The position numbers and the translations under genes were made by a program. The notes beneath the pieces were generated by a model. That model worked only from the letters and a program-made list of their open reading frames with translations, did not search any database and was not told the DNA's origin. 50,646 nucleotides of DNA. Origin: Aureococcus anophagefferens. Taxonomy: Eukaryota; Sar; Pelagophyceae; Pelagomonadales; Pelagomonadaceae. Shown here in pieces: positions 18,574 through 27,572 of this stretch. The stretch covers positions 41,167 through 91,812 of the forward strand of contig NW_008705601.1 in NCBI RefSeq assembly GCF_000186865.1, written 5' to 3'. Position 1 is the stretch's first letter; each line of letters starts with the position of its first letter.

Positions 18574-19563
18574 GTTAGATGTCGTGTGGCAGCTCTACGG
18601 CGCGTCGCTGGCTGCGTGTAAGGCGCGCAAATAGGCACAGGTCTCCGTCCATTGTGCTCTCACCTTTTTGCCACTTCGCCGGGGCTCGCGAGCGCCTTCT
18701 CCTCGACACGGGCGACGGCACCGAGATGCGGCGCTTCCTCTTCGGGGCGAACCGCGCGTGGGCGTTCGGCGGGGCTACCATCCCCGAGACCGGCCCTGGC
18801 GGGTCGCGCGGCGAGACGGTCCTCTTACACGAGAAGACCCCGGGCGGGCTCTGGTTTTGGTTGAGCGTCGCCGTCGGCCTGGGTAGCGACGGTCAAATTT
18901 ACGCCATGTTGAAGAAGGACGTGCCGGGGCTGCTCGCCGCAGTCGCCAGTAAGTTCGGAGCGGCCTTTTCCGCGGGCATCGGAGCGATTCGGGCCCGAGC
19001 CAAGGCGCGATGGAACTCTCGCGTCGTCGTCGTACCGCTCGAGGACCCGAAAGCAACATCTGCGACCAACAGCCCGCGAGCGAGGCCCTTCGCCGAGGCC
19101 GCGGTTTCTGCGACGCCCGGAGCGATTGTTCTTCCTTTGCTCCGGCGCTCCCAAGGCGGCGTCACGAAAGTCGCGCGGCGCCGCGGCGACGACGCGCCGG
19201 CGGGCCTCGGGCTCGAACTTGGTTCTCTCTGCGTCGATCGCCTCCTTCTTTCGTCTCTCCGACCAAGCGACACGGTTGTCGTTCTGGCAGAGGACACGCA
19301 CGCAGACGTCGCCGGCGCACTGCGCGTGCTGGCCGCCGCAGACATTCCAGCACAGCCCTTGGTGGTCTTCAGACAAAAAACAACCGCGTATCGATGCTCA
19401 ACGCAGTCGCTGTTGAGTAAGGAGATGCGCAGCTGGCGCGTGCCAGCGTCTGGAACGCGCGCCACCCGGGGCAAGACGCGCGACGCGCCGCGCTCGACGC
19501 GAAAAACATCGCATTATTCACTGGTGGAACCTTGAATGCAACTTTCATTCACGAAATGTAACG
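18574..19563 (+). CDS. GC-rich open frame, uncertain
   Basis: A plus-strand frame at 18579-19535 (318 codons) is open, with the most protein-like part at ~18,660-19,060 ('RERLLLDTGDGTEMRRFLFG', 'GGLWFWLSVAVGLGSDGQIYAML'). Competing minus-strand frames (18825-19376, 18899-19474) are also open and no frame has a recognised domain. Extreme GC makes chance ORFs common. Its ATG lies within 10 bp of the divergent GT90 start, so at least the first ~25 codons are doubtful. I do not assign a function. Confidence 0.25.
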
Positions 19564-19708
19564 ATGGCCGTTCCGCAGGTCCGACAGTCTGTTTCGCAAC
19601 ACGCTAATACGATGGCAGGGCGGCAGCGACGCGCGCTGCGGCGACACGGGCGGCATCCTTTACGAGAGCCTCAACCTGCTGACCGCTGTGACGTACCGAG
19701 GCTCCCAC

Positions 19709-21727
19709 ATGCCGGAGGAGGCGCTATGGGCGGCGGCCAAGGACCGCTTATCGGCGCTCATCGAGGCGGGCGACGTCCGCGGCGCGTTGGCGCTCGTGCG
19801 CAAGCTCCTGCGGCCGCGCGCCGTGCAACACGCGAACGCGGGCGCCAAGGGCGAGCTGCCCGACGACTTGCAGGAGCACTACGATTCGTTCGCGGTGCGG
19901 CGAAAGCGCAGCCGGGACGACGAGGCCGTCAAGGAGGCGTTCATCGACAGCTTCGAGTCGTTGGTCCTCTTGGTCAACGCCGACGGCGAGGGCCGGCAGC
20001 AGTTCTTGCGGGCTACTCTCTGGCCTGCAGAATCCAGGATGATCGACGGGAAGCGCGGCTGCAACCGAGCGTTGGTCGCCGGCGGGAACAACTGGAACTG
20101 CTTGGTCGTCGACAAGGACGGCTCGTTGTGCCTAGCGAATCAGACGAAAGCGGCGAAGGAGAAGCATCGTTTGGCGATGGACCCTACGGCACACGCGCGT
20201 CGGGATGCCTTCAAGGAGACCGACGCCTCCCGCGTCGAGGTCTACGAGATGACCGGCGACGAGCTCGCGCTCGAGTACCACGCCCGCGGCGCGACGAAAT
20301 CGACGACGTATGCCAATTCCAATTTGTTGAAGCGCGAACTCGCGGAGCGCCTGTGGGCGCTGCGGCGCGAGATGCGCGGCGAAGCCCCGGCGCCGTTCCC
20401 GTTCGCGGACAAATTCGAGGCGGCACACGCGCGTCGGGTTGCTTTCGAGGAGACCGACGCCTCCCGCGTCGAGGTCTACGAGATGACCGGCGACGAGCTC
20501 GCGCGCGAGTACAACGCCCGCGGCGCGACGAAAGCGACGACGCATTCCGGAACCAATTTGACGAAGCTCGAACTCGCGGAGCGCCTGTGGGCGCTGCGGC
20601 GCGAGATGCGGGGCGAAGCCCCGGCGCCGTTCCCGTTCGCGGACGAGGTGCACCAGTTTTTCGGCGGGGACCCTACGGCACACGCGAGTCGGGCGCGTCG
20701 GGAGGCCTTCGAGGAGACCGACGCCTCCCGCGTCGAGGTCTACGAGATGACCGGCGACGAGCTCGTGCGCGAGTACCACGCCCGCGGCGCGACGAAAGCG
20801 ACGAAATTTTGCAACATCCGTCTGTCAAAGCGCGAACTCGCGGAGTGCCTGTGGGCGCTGCGGCGCGAGATGCGGGGCGAAGCCCCGGCGCCGTTCCCGT
20901 TCGCGGACAAATTCGAGGCGGCACACGCGCGTCGGGTTGGTTTCGAGGAGACCGTCGCCTCCCGCGTCGAGGTCTACGAGATGACCCCCGACGAGCTCGT
21001 GCGCGAGTACCACGCCCGCGGCGCGACGAAAGCGACGACGTATTCCAATTGCAGCAAATTGTTGAAGCTTCAACTCGCGGAGCGCCTGTGGGCGCTGCGG
21101 CGCGAGATGCGGGGCGAAGCCCCGGCGCCGTTCCCGTTCGCGGACCATATCGCCGCGCGTTGCGCCGCGGCGCGCCAGCGGAGCCGCGTCGAGCGGCCGC
21201 TCGCGGCGGCCGCTCCGGTGCCGCGCCGGTCGGGCCTCCGCAGCTCCGCCGGCGGCGCCGCGGCGGCCGCCGCTCCGGCGGTGGCCGCTCCTCCGTCTTC
21301 GCCGCCGCGCTACGCGCCGCCGTCCCCCGCGGACGCGCCGCTGTCCCCCGCGGACGCGCGGTCGCCGCCGCGCCAGCGGAGCCGCGTCGAGCGGCCGCGC
21401 GCGGCGGCCGCTCCGGTGCCGCGCCGGTCGGGCCTCCGCAGCTCCGCCGGCGGCGCCGCGGCGGCCGCCGCTCCGGCGGTGGCGGCTCCTTCGTTTTCGC
21501 CGCCGCGCTACGCGCCGCCGTCCCCCGCGGACGCGCCGTCGCCGCCGCCGCTGCGCAGCGGCGGGTCCTCGTCGTCCGGCGTCGAGGCGCGAGACCGACT
21601 CCGCGCCTGCGCCCGCGCGAGCGTCCCCTACTTCGCCGCGGAGCTCCGGGCCGGTGTCGCCTTCGACGACGCTCAGGCCGTCTTCATGCGGGAGGTTTCC
21701 TCCCTTTTGCGCGAGTTAAGCTTCTAA
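19709..21727 (+). CDS. SAP-like four-repeat DNA-binding protein
   Basis: About 672 residues from ATG 19709; the same frame is open upstream to 19562, so an earlier start or exon is possible. Residues ~1-160 are an unassigned helical domain with a CG/NNWNCL patch. Four near-identical ~78-88-residue repeats follow (starting at 20198, 20432, 20696, 20930). Each contains 'SRVEVYEMTGDELAREYHAR', 'GATKATTYS', then 'KRELAERLWALRREMRG'. This helix-G-x-K-x-x-L-x-x-RL pattern resembles SAP motifs, which bind A/T-rich or scaffold DNA. The C-terminal third has two ~65-residue Arg/Ser/Ala/Pro repeats (21173 and 21371) and a short helical end. Repeat units are nearly identical in DNA, implying recent expansion or homogenisation. 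A chromatin role is inference. Confidence 0.7.
   Translation: MPEEALWAAAKDRLSALIEAGDVRGALALVRKLLRPRAVQHANAGAKGELPDDLQEHYDSFAVRRKRSRDDEAVKEAFIDSFESLVLLVNADGEGRQQFLRATLWPAESRMIDGKRGCNRALVAGGNNWNCLVVDKDGSLCLANQTKAAKEKHRLAMDPTAHARRDAFKETDASRVEVYEMTGDELALEYHARGATKSTTYANSNLLKRELAERLWALRREMRGEAPAPFPFADKFEAAHARRVAFEETDASRVEVYEMTGDELAREYNARGATKATTHSGTNLTKLELAERLWALRREMRGEAPAPFPFADEVHQFFGGDPTAHASRARREAFEETDASRVEVYEMTGDELVREYHARGATKATKFCNIRLSKRELAECLWALRREMRGEAPAPFPFADKFEAAHARRVGFEETVASRVEVYEMTPDELVREYHARGATKATTYSNCSKLLKLQLAERLWALRREMRGEAPAPFPFADHIAARCAAARQRSRVERPLAAAAPVPRRSGLRSSAGGAAAAAAPAVAAPPSSPPRYAPPSPADAPLSPADARSPPRQRSRVERPRAAAAPVPRRSGLRSSAGGAAAAAAPAVAAPSFSPPRYAPPSPADAPSPPPLRSGGSSSSGVEARDRLRACARASVPYFAAELRAGVAFDDAQAVFMREVSSLLRELSF
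20198..21150 (+). repeat. Four tandem coding repeats of 234-264 bp
   Basis: Units start at 20198, 20432, 20696 and 20930. The second is longer because of an extra 'VHQFFGGDPTAHA'-type spacer. Differences cluster in the TTYSN loop, which may tune DNA contact. Confidence 0.85.
21173..21570 (+). repeat. Two ~198-bp Pro/Ala/Arg-coding repeats
   Basis: Each begins cgccagcggagccgcgtcga (21173 and 21371) and encodes QRSRVERP...APVPRRSGLRSSAGG...SPPRYAPPSPADAP. Near-identical, in frame. Confidence 0.8.
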
Positions 21728-21992
21728 TCCGCCTCGGTGAGCCCACGCGCCGCCGCTGGGGAACGAGTCAACGAGCCGGTGCGAGGTGCGCGATCGCGGC
21801 AACATGCTCGGCCGCGGCAGTGGCCGCGGCCGACCGACGTTGAAGAGCTTGGTCTGCGATGTTTCCCTCTCGCGCCGCAGCATGGCGCAACTAGACCACA
21901 GAACTTAGGCCACAGACGCACCTGCCACAGGCCATAAGGCGCGAAGAGCAAGAACAAAACGCTACGCACCACACAGACACACCAAAACCACC

Positions 21993-22839
21993 ATGCTCGC
22001 GTCCGGGACGCCCTTCTTCCAGGAGTTCCACTGCGTTCTCCAGGACGACGCGTTGGGGTTGCTCATCAAGCCCATGAACGACATCCCCGTGGTCCGGGGC
22101 CTGAAGCCCGGCGCCGACGGCATGCCGGGCGCGGCCGAGCGCGCGGGCGTCACCGTCGGGAGCATCCTCGTCGCCGTCAACGGCCGCGAGACGCTCCGCG
22201 AGGGCTTCAAGGCGACGATGCTCGCGGCGAAGACCGCGAGCCGCCCCGTGACCCTGGGCTTCCGGCGCCTCCACGCGGTCACGGAGCCCGTACCGGAGCA
22301 GGGCCCGCGGCCCGCGCGACGCTACTGGCAGGGCTACCTCTTCGCGCGCTTCGCGGCCGCGCGGAGCTGGACGGGCCGCTTCTACGTCCTCCGCGAGGAC
22401 GGCGAGCTGCGGGCCTACCCGGGCAAGGACCTCGTGGACGGCGGCCACGTGGAAGACTTGAGAGTCGTCCACGCGCCCCTGCGGGCGTCGGCGGAGGACG
22501 TCGCGGCGGCCGCGCGGACCGTGGGCGACTTGGGCGACGACGGCCGCGGGAGCCTGGACCCGCGCGCGTTCGCGGCGCCCGTCGTCGACGGCGACGTCGG
22601 CGCCGCGCGCGACGGGCCGAGCGACGCGACGCGCTGGGCCTTCTTCCGCGGCGAGACGCCCGAGGCGCGCCTGGACTGGATCGCGGCGCTGACGACCTTG
22701 GCCGTCGCGTTCGAGGAGAAGGGCGACGACGACGGGTCGTCCGCGGACGCGGGCGCGACGACGGTGGCCGTTGGATTAGCATCCGCCAAGCGCGAGGTCG
22801 CGCGCCAGGGCTACCTCTGGGTCAAGGCCGTCAAGGGCG
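21993..22839 (+). CDS. PDZ-PH domain protein, cut by gap
   Basis: A 282-residue partial ORF. Residues ~10-92 form a PDZ-like domain: 'LGLLIKPMNDIPVVRGLKPG', 'AERAGVTVGSILVAVNGRE' and a final beta strand 'RPVTLGFRRL'. Residues ~110-235 fit a PH domain: 'YWQGYLFARFAAARSWTGRFYVLREDGELRAYPG' is the first strand pair and 'ARLDWIAALTTLA' the C-terminal helix with its Trp. A second PH-like start ('RQGYLWVKAVKG') runs into the run of Ns. Such proteins dock to membranes and phosphoinositides; the partner is unknown. The frame remains open past the gap, but the sequence there is compositionally different and probably belongs to another gene. Confidence 0.75.
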
Positions 22840-22889
22840 NNNNNNNNNNNNNNNNNNNNNNNNNNNNNNNNNNNNNNNNNNNNNNNNNN
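22840..22889. other. Assembly gap (50 N)
   Basis: Exactly 50 ambiguous bases. GC is about 70% to the left and far lower to the right, so the join may be a scaffolding estimate or a misjoin. Confidence 0.99.
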
Positions 22890-23530
22890 CCCGCGAACTT
22901 CTATCTCCGTTTCTTTCTGAAGCTGAAAGAAATCCTGAAAATTAATGATTGCAAAACTCCCTCTTCCAAGGTAAAAATTCCAGATGTTGTATCATAGCTC
23001 CCGAGACAGGTCAAGACGTGAGTAGCCGATTGAAATCTGCGGTTGTAGAAAATGTCTATAGTGGTGTATGCGACTGGCCTCAGGCATTGCTTTCCGTTGA
23101 TCTTGCATCTAAGGGTTGTGTCATTTTCCTCGGAGACTCTTCAATATGTGACTGGTATCAATGGAAAAATGCAACACAATTCACTTCATTGTGAGTATAT
23201 TCTGGTGGCCGCCTCGAATTTCACAGAAAAACGCACATGAATTGTCAAGGCAATTTAGCACCCCTGGAAGTATCTGTCGATTCCGATCTGAACAGACGCA
23301 TGCATAGTGCCTCTCACCCTCCAGAGTCAGATTTGGTCAAGATAAGGAGCTTGTGTTGCAAAGTTGGCATGCAATTGCCTTCTGATGAATCTAACTTTTT
23401 TATGCATGGTCTGACTTCGGTTGGGGTCTTTCAGCTTATCTCTCTTGTACGCCACGAATTTGATGCATCGTTTACACCCGAACATCTCAAGGCACATCCA
23501 ACTATCATGCAACTTGCTGGCTGGTGTTAG
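22890..23530 (+). CDS. Adenylation end + carrier protein (NRPS-like), small introns
   Basis: The right-hand part (23237-23530) is a carrier-protein domain: 'LVKIRSLCCKVGMQLPSDE', 'FFMHGLTSVGVFQLISLVRHEF', 'FTPEHLKAHPTIMQLAG', with the phosphopantetheine Ser in GLTSV. It is joined in frame to the upstream exon only if a 36-nt GTGAGT...CAG intron (23191-23226) is removed. Two more candidate introns (22971-22997 and 23018-23061) carry the frame back to the gap. The upstream exon contains 'LLSVDLASKGCVIFLGDSS', which resembles the GDLA...FLGR.D end of an adenylation domain, though its core Gly-Asp is degraded. It is therefore an A-PCP unit or its remnant; the 5' end is lost in the gap. The stop lies 6 nt before the start of the acyltransferase-like gene. 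Confidence 0.5.
23191..23226 (+). other. 36-nt GT-AG intron
   Basis: Donor GTGAGT, acceptor TTTCACAG. Removal joins ...ATQFTSL and KTHMNCQ in one frame and skips an immediate TGA. Confidence 0.6.
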
Positions 23531-23536
23531 GCGGCG

Positions 23537-25100
23537 ATGAAGAAAACGGTATTCTCATCTGAAATTGTGACACATGAGAATTGCCACCGAGGAGGCCAAA
23601 TCCTCAGGTACACCGTTTTAAAAAATGCTCTTGATGCTGCTTCTTTACTTCAGATTGGAGTGTGGCGCATTACAAGGCTCGAGCGTGTATTGTTTTTTTT
23701 CTTTCATCACGTCACATATGTACACAAGTACTTGGTCTACACACTTCAGTACAGTTCAAATCGGATTTCGACCGTGCCTGTTTACTTCCCACGTACTAGC
23801 TTCTATCCACTTAGCATCCCAAATATGATCATGAGCACAATATCCCCTCCAGTTCCGCCCATCATTGTGAATGAAACCCTACCGGCCCTTGTTGCTAGCC
23901 TCGAGAGAGTTGCACAAAAGTTTCCTATCATTGCAGCTAGGTTCTTCTTGAAATCTGGGTTTCTGTTGCTCAGAATTTGACGTAAGAGTAGTGTCGTCTT
24001 TTGAGTTTAATCCGCACCAGCGAGGCCTTCATCCCAGGCTTCAATCCGTGAGCGCCTTTGATTAGGAATGAGACGTTCTGGTCTGAGATTTCAATGTGAA
24101 ATTTGGGCGCTCGCGTGGTTGGATTACATTCTACTCCTCGCCAACATGGTTCTATCTTTGCCGGTTTTTGGTGTATCCGTGCGATTTGACCATATTTGCG
24201 GCTGGATCATGCAGCTAGAGCTGAACCATGTGGTTTTTTATGCACCGAGTATTGGTCAATTTTTACGTCTCTGGGGCGAAGCGTTACTGGAGCCCACACC
24301 CAATCCGGCACATCTCACCTTTGGACTTCTGAATGCAAAACTCCTTTAGTGGATGCACGAGGCTGATTTTGTTCCTGCAGCTTCTGAAGAGTAATTATAC
24401 AACAATACGAACTTCACACCACGTGAGTATTTTGGCATCAGCTTCCAAATGCAGAAGCATCCCATCACTGGTCTTAATTACAAGCAGGCGATGCTCTTGA
24501 GATCACTTGAGGTCTTAACAAAGCAGCTACCATGCTGCTACGGAGGAATACACATTATTGAGAATCCAGCAGCGTAACTCATGAGCGGGCTCGGGCAAGA
24601 TGCAGATCTCTCGGTGCTAGGTTGGTGGCTGCCTTCATCCTATTACCTTTAGACGCATCCACAGACCGATCTCAAGATGGAAGTCTTAAACCTGTGGTAG
24701 ATATTCGAAAAGAACATGGCAGCTATGGCCAATGGAACTTATTGAAAATCACTGCAGGCTTGCTGGTTGTAGAAAATGGCACTCGTATACCACAACTGCA
24801 CCTCACGCTATGCCTTGGGAGGCAGTTTTAATCCACTGAATTGGGCAACCATATTATCTCATGTTCTGAATGATATTGGTAAGCAAAAGGACGACTGCAT
24901 TTTTGTGTGTTGATTGAATGTTCAAGTGTTAGATCTGCCAGAGCCCTTTAGATGGGCCGTACAGCCACACACGCTCAGCGAAATTGATGAAGCCGCTACG
25001 TGTAAACTCTCCTCGTATATTACATAGTGAAATGGGCCCATCTCTTCTTATCTCAACATTGCGGACATAAGCCCCGAACAATTTCAGGTGACTCTGGGAA
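23537..25100 (+). pseudogene. BAHD-type acyltransferase remnant
   Basis: Starts 'MKKTVFSSEIVTHEN', like the V-x-V-x-S-x-E-x-V-x-P start of BAHD enzymes. 'NETLPALVASLERVAQKFPIIAARF' matches the family segment L-x-x-SL-x-x-V-L-x-x-FP-x-x-AGR. At 24,150-24,310, 'PVFGVSVRFDHICGWIMQLELNHVVFYAPSIGQFLRLWGEA' (given over about 41 codons) matches the HXXXD region, but the Asp codon has become TAT (HVVFY), which would remove the conserved residue that supports the catalytic His. Stops and frame changes break the rest. GT-AG-like pairs (e.g. near 24,431-24,463 and 24,880-24,928) may be introns, so some breaks could be splicing. BAHD enzymes move acyl groups from CoA to alcohols or amines; an acyl-release step after the adjoining carrier protein is an inference. 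Confidence 0.45.
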
Positions 25101-25744
25101 TAACTTCCTTCGACATATCGGGCGAGTTGTGTCATAATAGTGGCTGTGGCGATAATTTGTCTTACTTCAAATGCAAGAGTGAAGGGGATATCCTTTCTCA
25201 GCGAAGCAGCGGCCCAGCCCTCGGATTGGCTTCTCTAACTAGCAGTGCCAGGGCAAAGGGCAAAGTGAATCACAGGGCGAGAAAGACATAGCAGTACGTC
25301 GTCCATGGGAACCAAAGGAGGGCAGGTATTGACGCCATTTGATATGAATGCGCAGCCGCCAATTAATACTGGTTGCCGGCGGCGAGTACACTAGGCTAAG
25401 TAGCATCTGGTTTGCAATGCCATGTTCTTCGGTCAATTCAACGTTTTTCGTGAGCGGTAGGGCAAGTTTATTAGGCATACTTGCTGCTATTATTACTAGT
25501 ACTATATAATTATTTAAATAGCAAGAACCTAATCGCGCTGCGTGACGAGTCCCCAAAGTAGAAGCGGAGGACGACGCACCGCTCTTCAGCCAGGTGAATC
25601 CCAAGAGGAAGAAACGAGAACCAAGATGGTGCTCCGACCTAAACAACGTCACCAAGCAGATTGACGAATCAATCGAATTGCTTTCAAACGAACCCGAACA
25701 TATATTCAGGTCATAAGACACCATTTATTTCCGCCACCTACTAT
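25101..25744. other. Intergenic, no supported gene
   Basis: Low-GC sequence. A long minus-strand open frame here (25239-25724) has no recognisable domain and is probably chance. A short 'attattactagtactatataattatttaaata' AT-rich patch lies near 25,490-25,520. Confidence 0.35.
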
Positions 25745-26218
25745 ATGCGACTCCTCGAACTATTTTCAGGCACTCACAGCGTTGGGAAAGTGGCAAAAAA
25801 AATGGGCTGGGAGGTGACCTCTTTGGACCTGCGAAACGCTGACATCAACTGCGATATTATGAATTGGGACTATTCCCACATTCCCGCGGGATACTACGAC
25901 GCTATTTGGAGTTCGCCCCCTTGTGAGAAATTCTCTCATCTCCGCCGTTCTTGGATTGGACGCAAGTTAAAAGCCTTTGGAGACGTGCCAGTGACTGCCG
26001 AGATGCTCAACGAGGATATGGTGGCAAACGGTCTGCCAATTCTACGAAAAACCGAAAATATCATAAATACCCTAAAGCCTAAATACTGGTTTATTGAGAA
26101 TCCTAAAAACGGTCGAATGAAAGAGTTTATATCTAATAGACCCTACGTTGATGTCGATTACTGCCAATACGGTTTCGATTATCGCAAATCTACCCGAATC
26201 TGGACGAACGTTCCGTAG
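25745..26218 (+). CDS. Cytosine-C5 DNA methyltransferase-like protein, short
   Basis: From ATG 25745 (MRLLELFSG) this encodes about 157 residues; a longer frame begins at 25661 but lacks homology. Motif I is 'LLELFSGTHSVGKVAKKMG', motif II '..EVTSLDLRNAD', motif IV the catalytic-loop 'SSPPCEKFSHLRR' with its Pro-Cys, and motif VI 'YWFIENPKNGRMKEF' with the ENP Glu. It ends 'YGFDYRKSTRIWTNVP', where relatives continue to a second Cys cluster, so the C-terminus looks clipped. Compact enzymes of this kind are typical of phages and large algal DNA viruses and methylate C in short DNA motifs. Its short length and moderate GC support transfer from a virus or mobile element. No target-recognition domain is visible, as in other compact members. 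Confidence 0.65.
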   Translation: MRLLELFSGTHSVGKVAKKMGWEVTSLDLRNADINCDIMNWDYSHIPAGYYDAIWSSPPCEKFSHLRRSWIGRKLKAFGDVPVTAEMLNEDMVANGLPILRKTENIINTLKPKYWFIENPKNGRMKEFISNRPYVDVDYCQYGFDYRKSTRIWTNVP

Positions 26219-26362
26219 GCTGAGCCCACTGCCCACAGGGGCCCTGACTGGCCTTTCCCCACTGAGGAGGCTCTCCTCCTTTTTCCTTTCCTATCCCAAA
26301 GTACAGAGCGTGATAATTTGCAACTATTTACGCATCTTAAAACAGGAAAAGCGTGCCGACAG

Positions 26363-26385
26363 AATTAATTAATTAATTAATTAAC
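26363..26385. repeat. (AATT)n microsatellite
   Basis: About five and a half perfect AATT units. Confidence 0.9.
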
Positions 26386-26404
26386 TCATTAAGCGCTACG
26401 ATGT

Positions 26405-26692
26405 TATGGACCACGTGAAGCGCTTGAAGCGCTCTGTTCGCTCGTGGAGCACGCCGCGCGGCAGAAGTTAAAGTTTGCGCCCGCGCAGAAGCTGTCGCTG
26501 AGCTTGATGAAGTCGTCGGTCTTGCTCGGGCACTTGTCGCAGCAGGCGCTCGTCAAGAGCAAGGGCTCGGAGTTGTCGCTGAAGATGCTCTGGACGCCCG
26601 ACGTCATCAAAGGGCTGGAAGACGTGCCAGAAGCGCCAGACGACGACGACGATGACGATTCAGTTGCTGTTCAGCAGAACCTTTTTATGAAG
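26405..26692 (+). CDS. Probable internal exon, hypothetical
   Basis: An open, GC-rich frame of about 95 codons with no ATG start ('...LVEHAARQKLKFAPAQKLSLSL', 'LKMLWTPDVIKGLEDVPEAPDDDDDDDS'). It ends at AAG|GTAGGATGG, where a splice donor coincides with the first bases of the introner-like element. It is helical with a poly-Asp run and I do not recognise it. If the element is an intron, the downstream exon is not evident in the window. Confidence 0.35.
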
Positions 26693-26798
26693 GTAGGATG
26701 GTAGGATGAGCAAACCTAAACTTTTTTTTTAACGACATTTTTTTTCAGATATGTTCAACGTTCAGAAAGTTTAGGTTTCGCCATCCTACCAACCTACC
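26692..26798 (+). mobile_element. Introner-like element with 30-bp terminal inverted repeats
   Basis: 107 bp. The left end 26692-26721 (GGTAGGATGGTAGGATGAGC...) and the reverse complement of the right end 26769-26798 agree at 26 of 30 positions. The GT of the left repeat reads as a splice donor directly after an open frame, and a T-rich tract with TTTTTTTTCAG (ending 26748) lies inside. This is the architecture described for introners, small non-autonomous DNA transposons that create introns in some algae. No clear target-site duplication is visible. Confidence 0.6.
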
Positions 26799-27572
26799 TC
26801 TCAAACTCTCTTAATCTTGACATTGAATCTTTTCTCTACATCTGTTATTTCCATATTAGCTTTCTCAAATATTTTAAAAAGTTCAAAAAGTACTGAGATC
26901 CTGGCGCTAATGCGTAACCCTCGCAGCTGCCCTCAGGTATGCCCTAGTTATCCCCCCTTAGTTTATTCCCCGTGCGGGGATAAACACGGGGGGGATAATT
27001 AGAGTGGGGACTTTGAGATTGAACTCAGCCTCATGAGGATATGAGACTGCCAGCTCAGCAAAGTCCAAACTGGCTGTTGCCAGGACGCTCTATGGGTTTA
27101 GCTTTTTCTTGGTGCCTCCCGCATAGACCGAAAACATTCTTCATCTTCAGTGAACTGCATCTTGATGTTGCAGTGCACCTTAAGCCGTGCCCACGCTCGC
27201 GTGGTTAGGTTCAGCCGAGAATCCGTTAAGGGAAACATTAACCTACCCTCCTAAATCCTGTGATTTTACTTGACCTTTTGTATGTGGCTACAGTGGTCAA
27301 ACCGCGCTCTTCTGTGTCTGTGGTGTCTGTCTGGTTAGCGTCACAGCGACGTGCCAGGTAACACCAGGCTCAGCGAGGTTGCACAGTCGCCGGACAGTGC
27401 ACCTGCTGGATAGTAGCCTGACTGACGTCATAGCGACGTTAGTAAACTATCCTAACTTTCTACCGAGGTACCCCACGAACCCCCCCAGATGGATAAGCGG
27501 ACTTCTACATGTATTTGAGTTCCGGAACCTTGGTGTGAGATGTCCACGCGAGTCCAACACTCAAATGGCTAA
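26799..27572. other. Intergenic; palindrome and no supported gene
   Basis: No gene seen apart from an unrecognised 137-codon plus-strand frame overlapping the sulfotransferase start (27379-27792) in another phase. An imperfect palindrome occupies 26947-26999. Short ATGAGG and CAGC motifs recur without clear structure. Confidence 0.4.
26947..26999. repeat. Imperfect palindrome
   Basis: Outer arms ttatcccccc / ggggggataa and inner arms gtttattcccc / cggggataaac around a 3-nt centre can fold into one long hairpin. It could be the end of a mobile element or a structured site. Confidence 0.7.

Noticed and set aside
20132..21148. Minus-strand repeat ORFs across the SAP-like gene
   Set aside because: They are mirror shadows of the plus-strand coding repeats.
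20198..21150. CRISPR-like array
   Set aside because: The units are 234-264 bp coding repeats in one frame, not short repeats with unique spacers.
25239..25724. 161-codon minus-strand ORF
   Set aside because: No domain, no compositional support, and it overlaps the 5' side of the methyltransferase gene.
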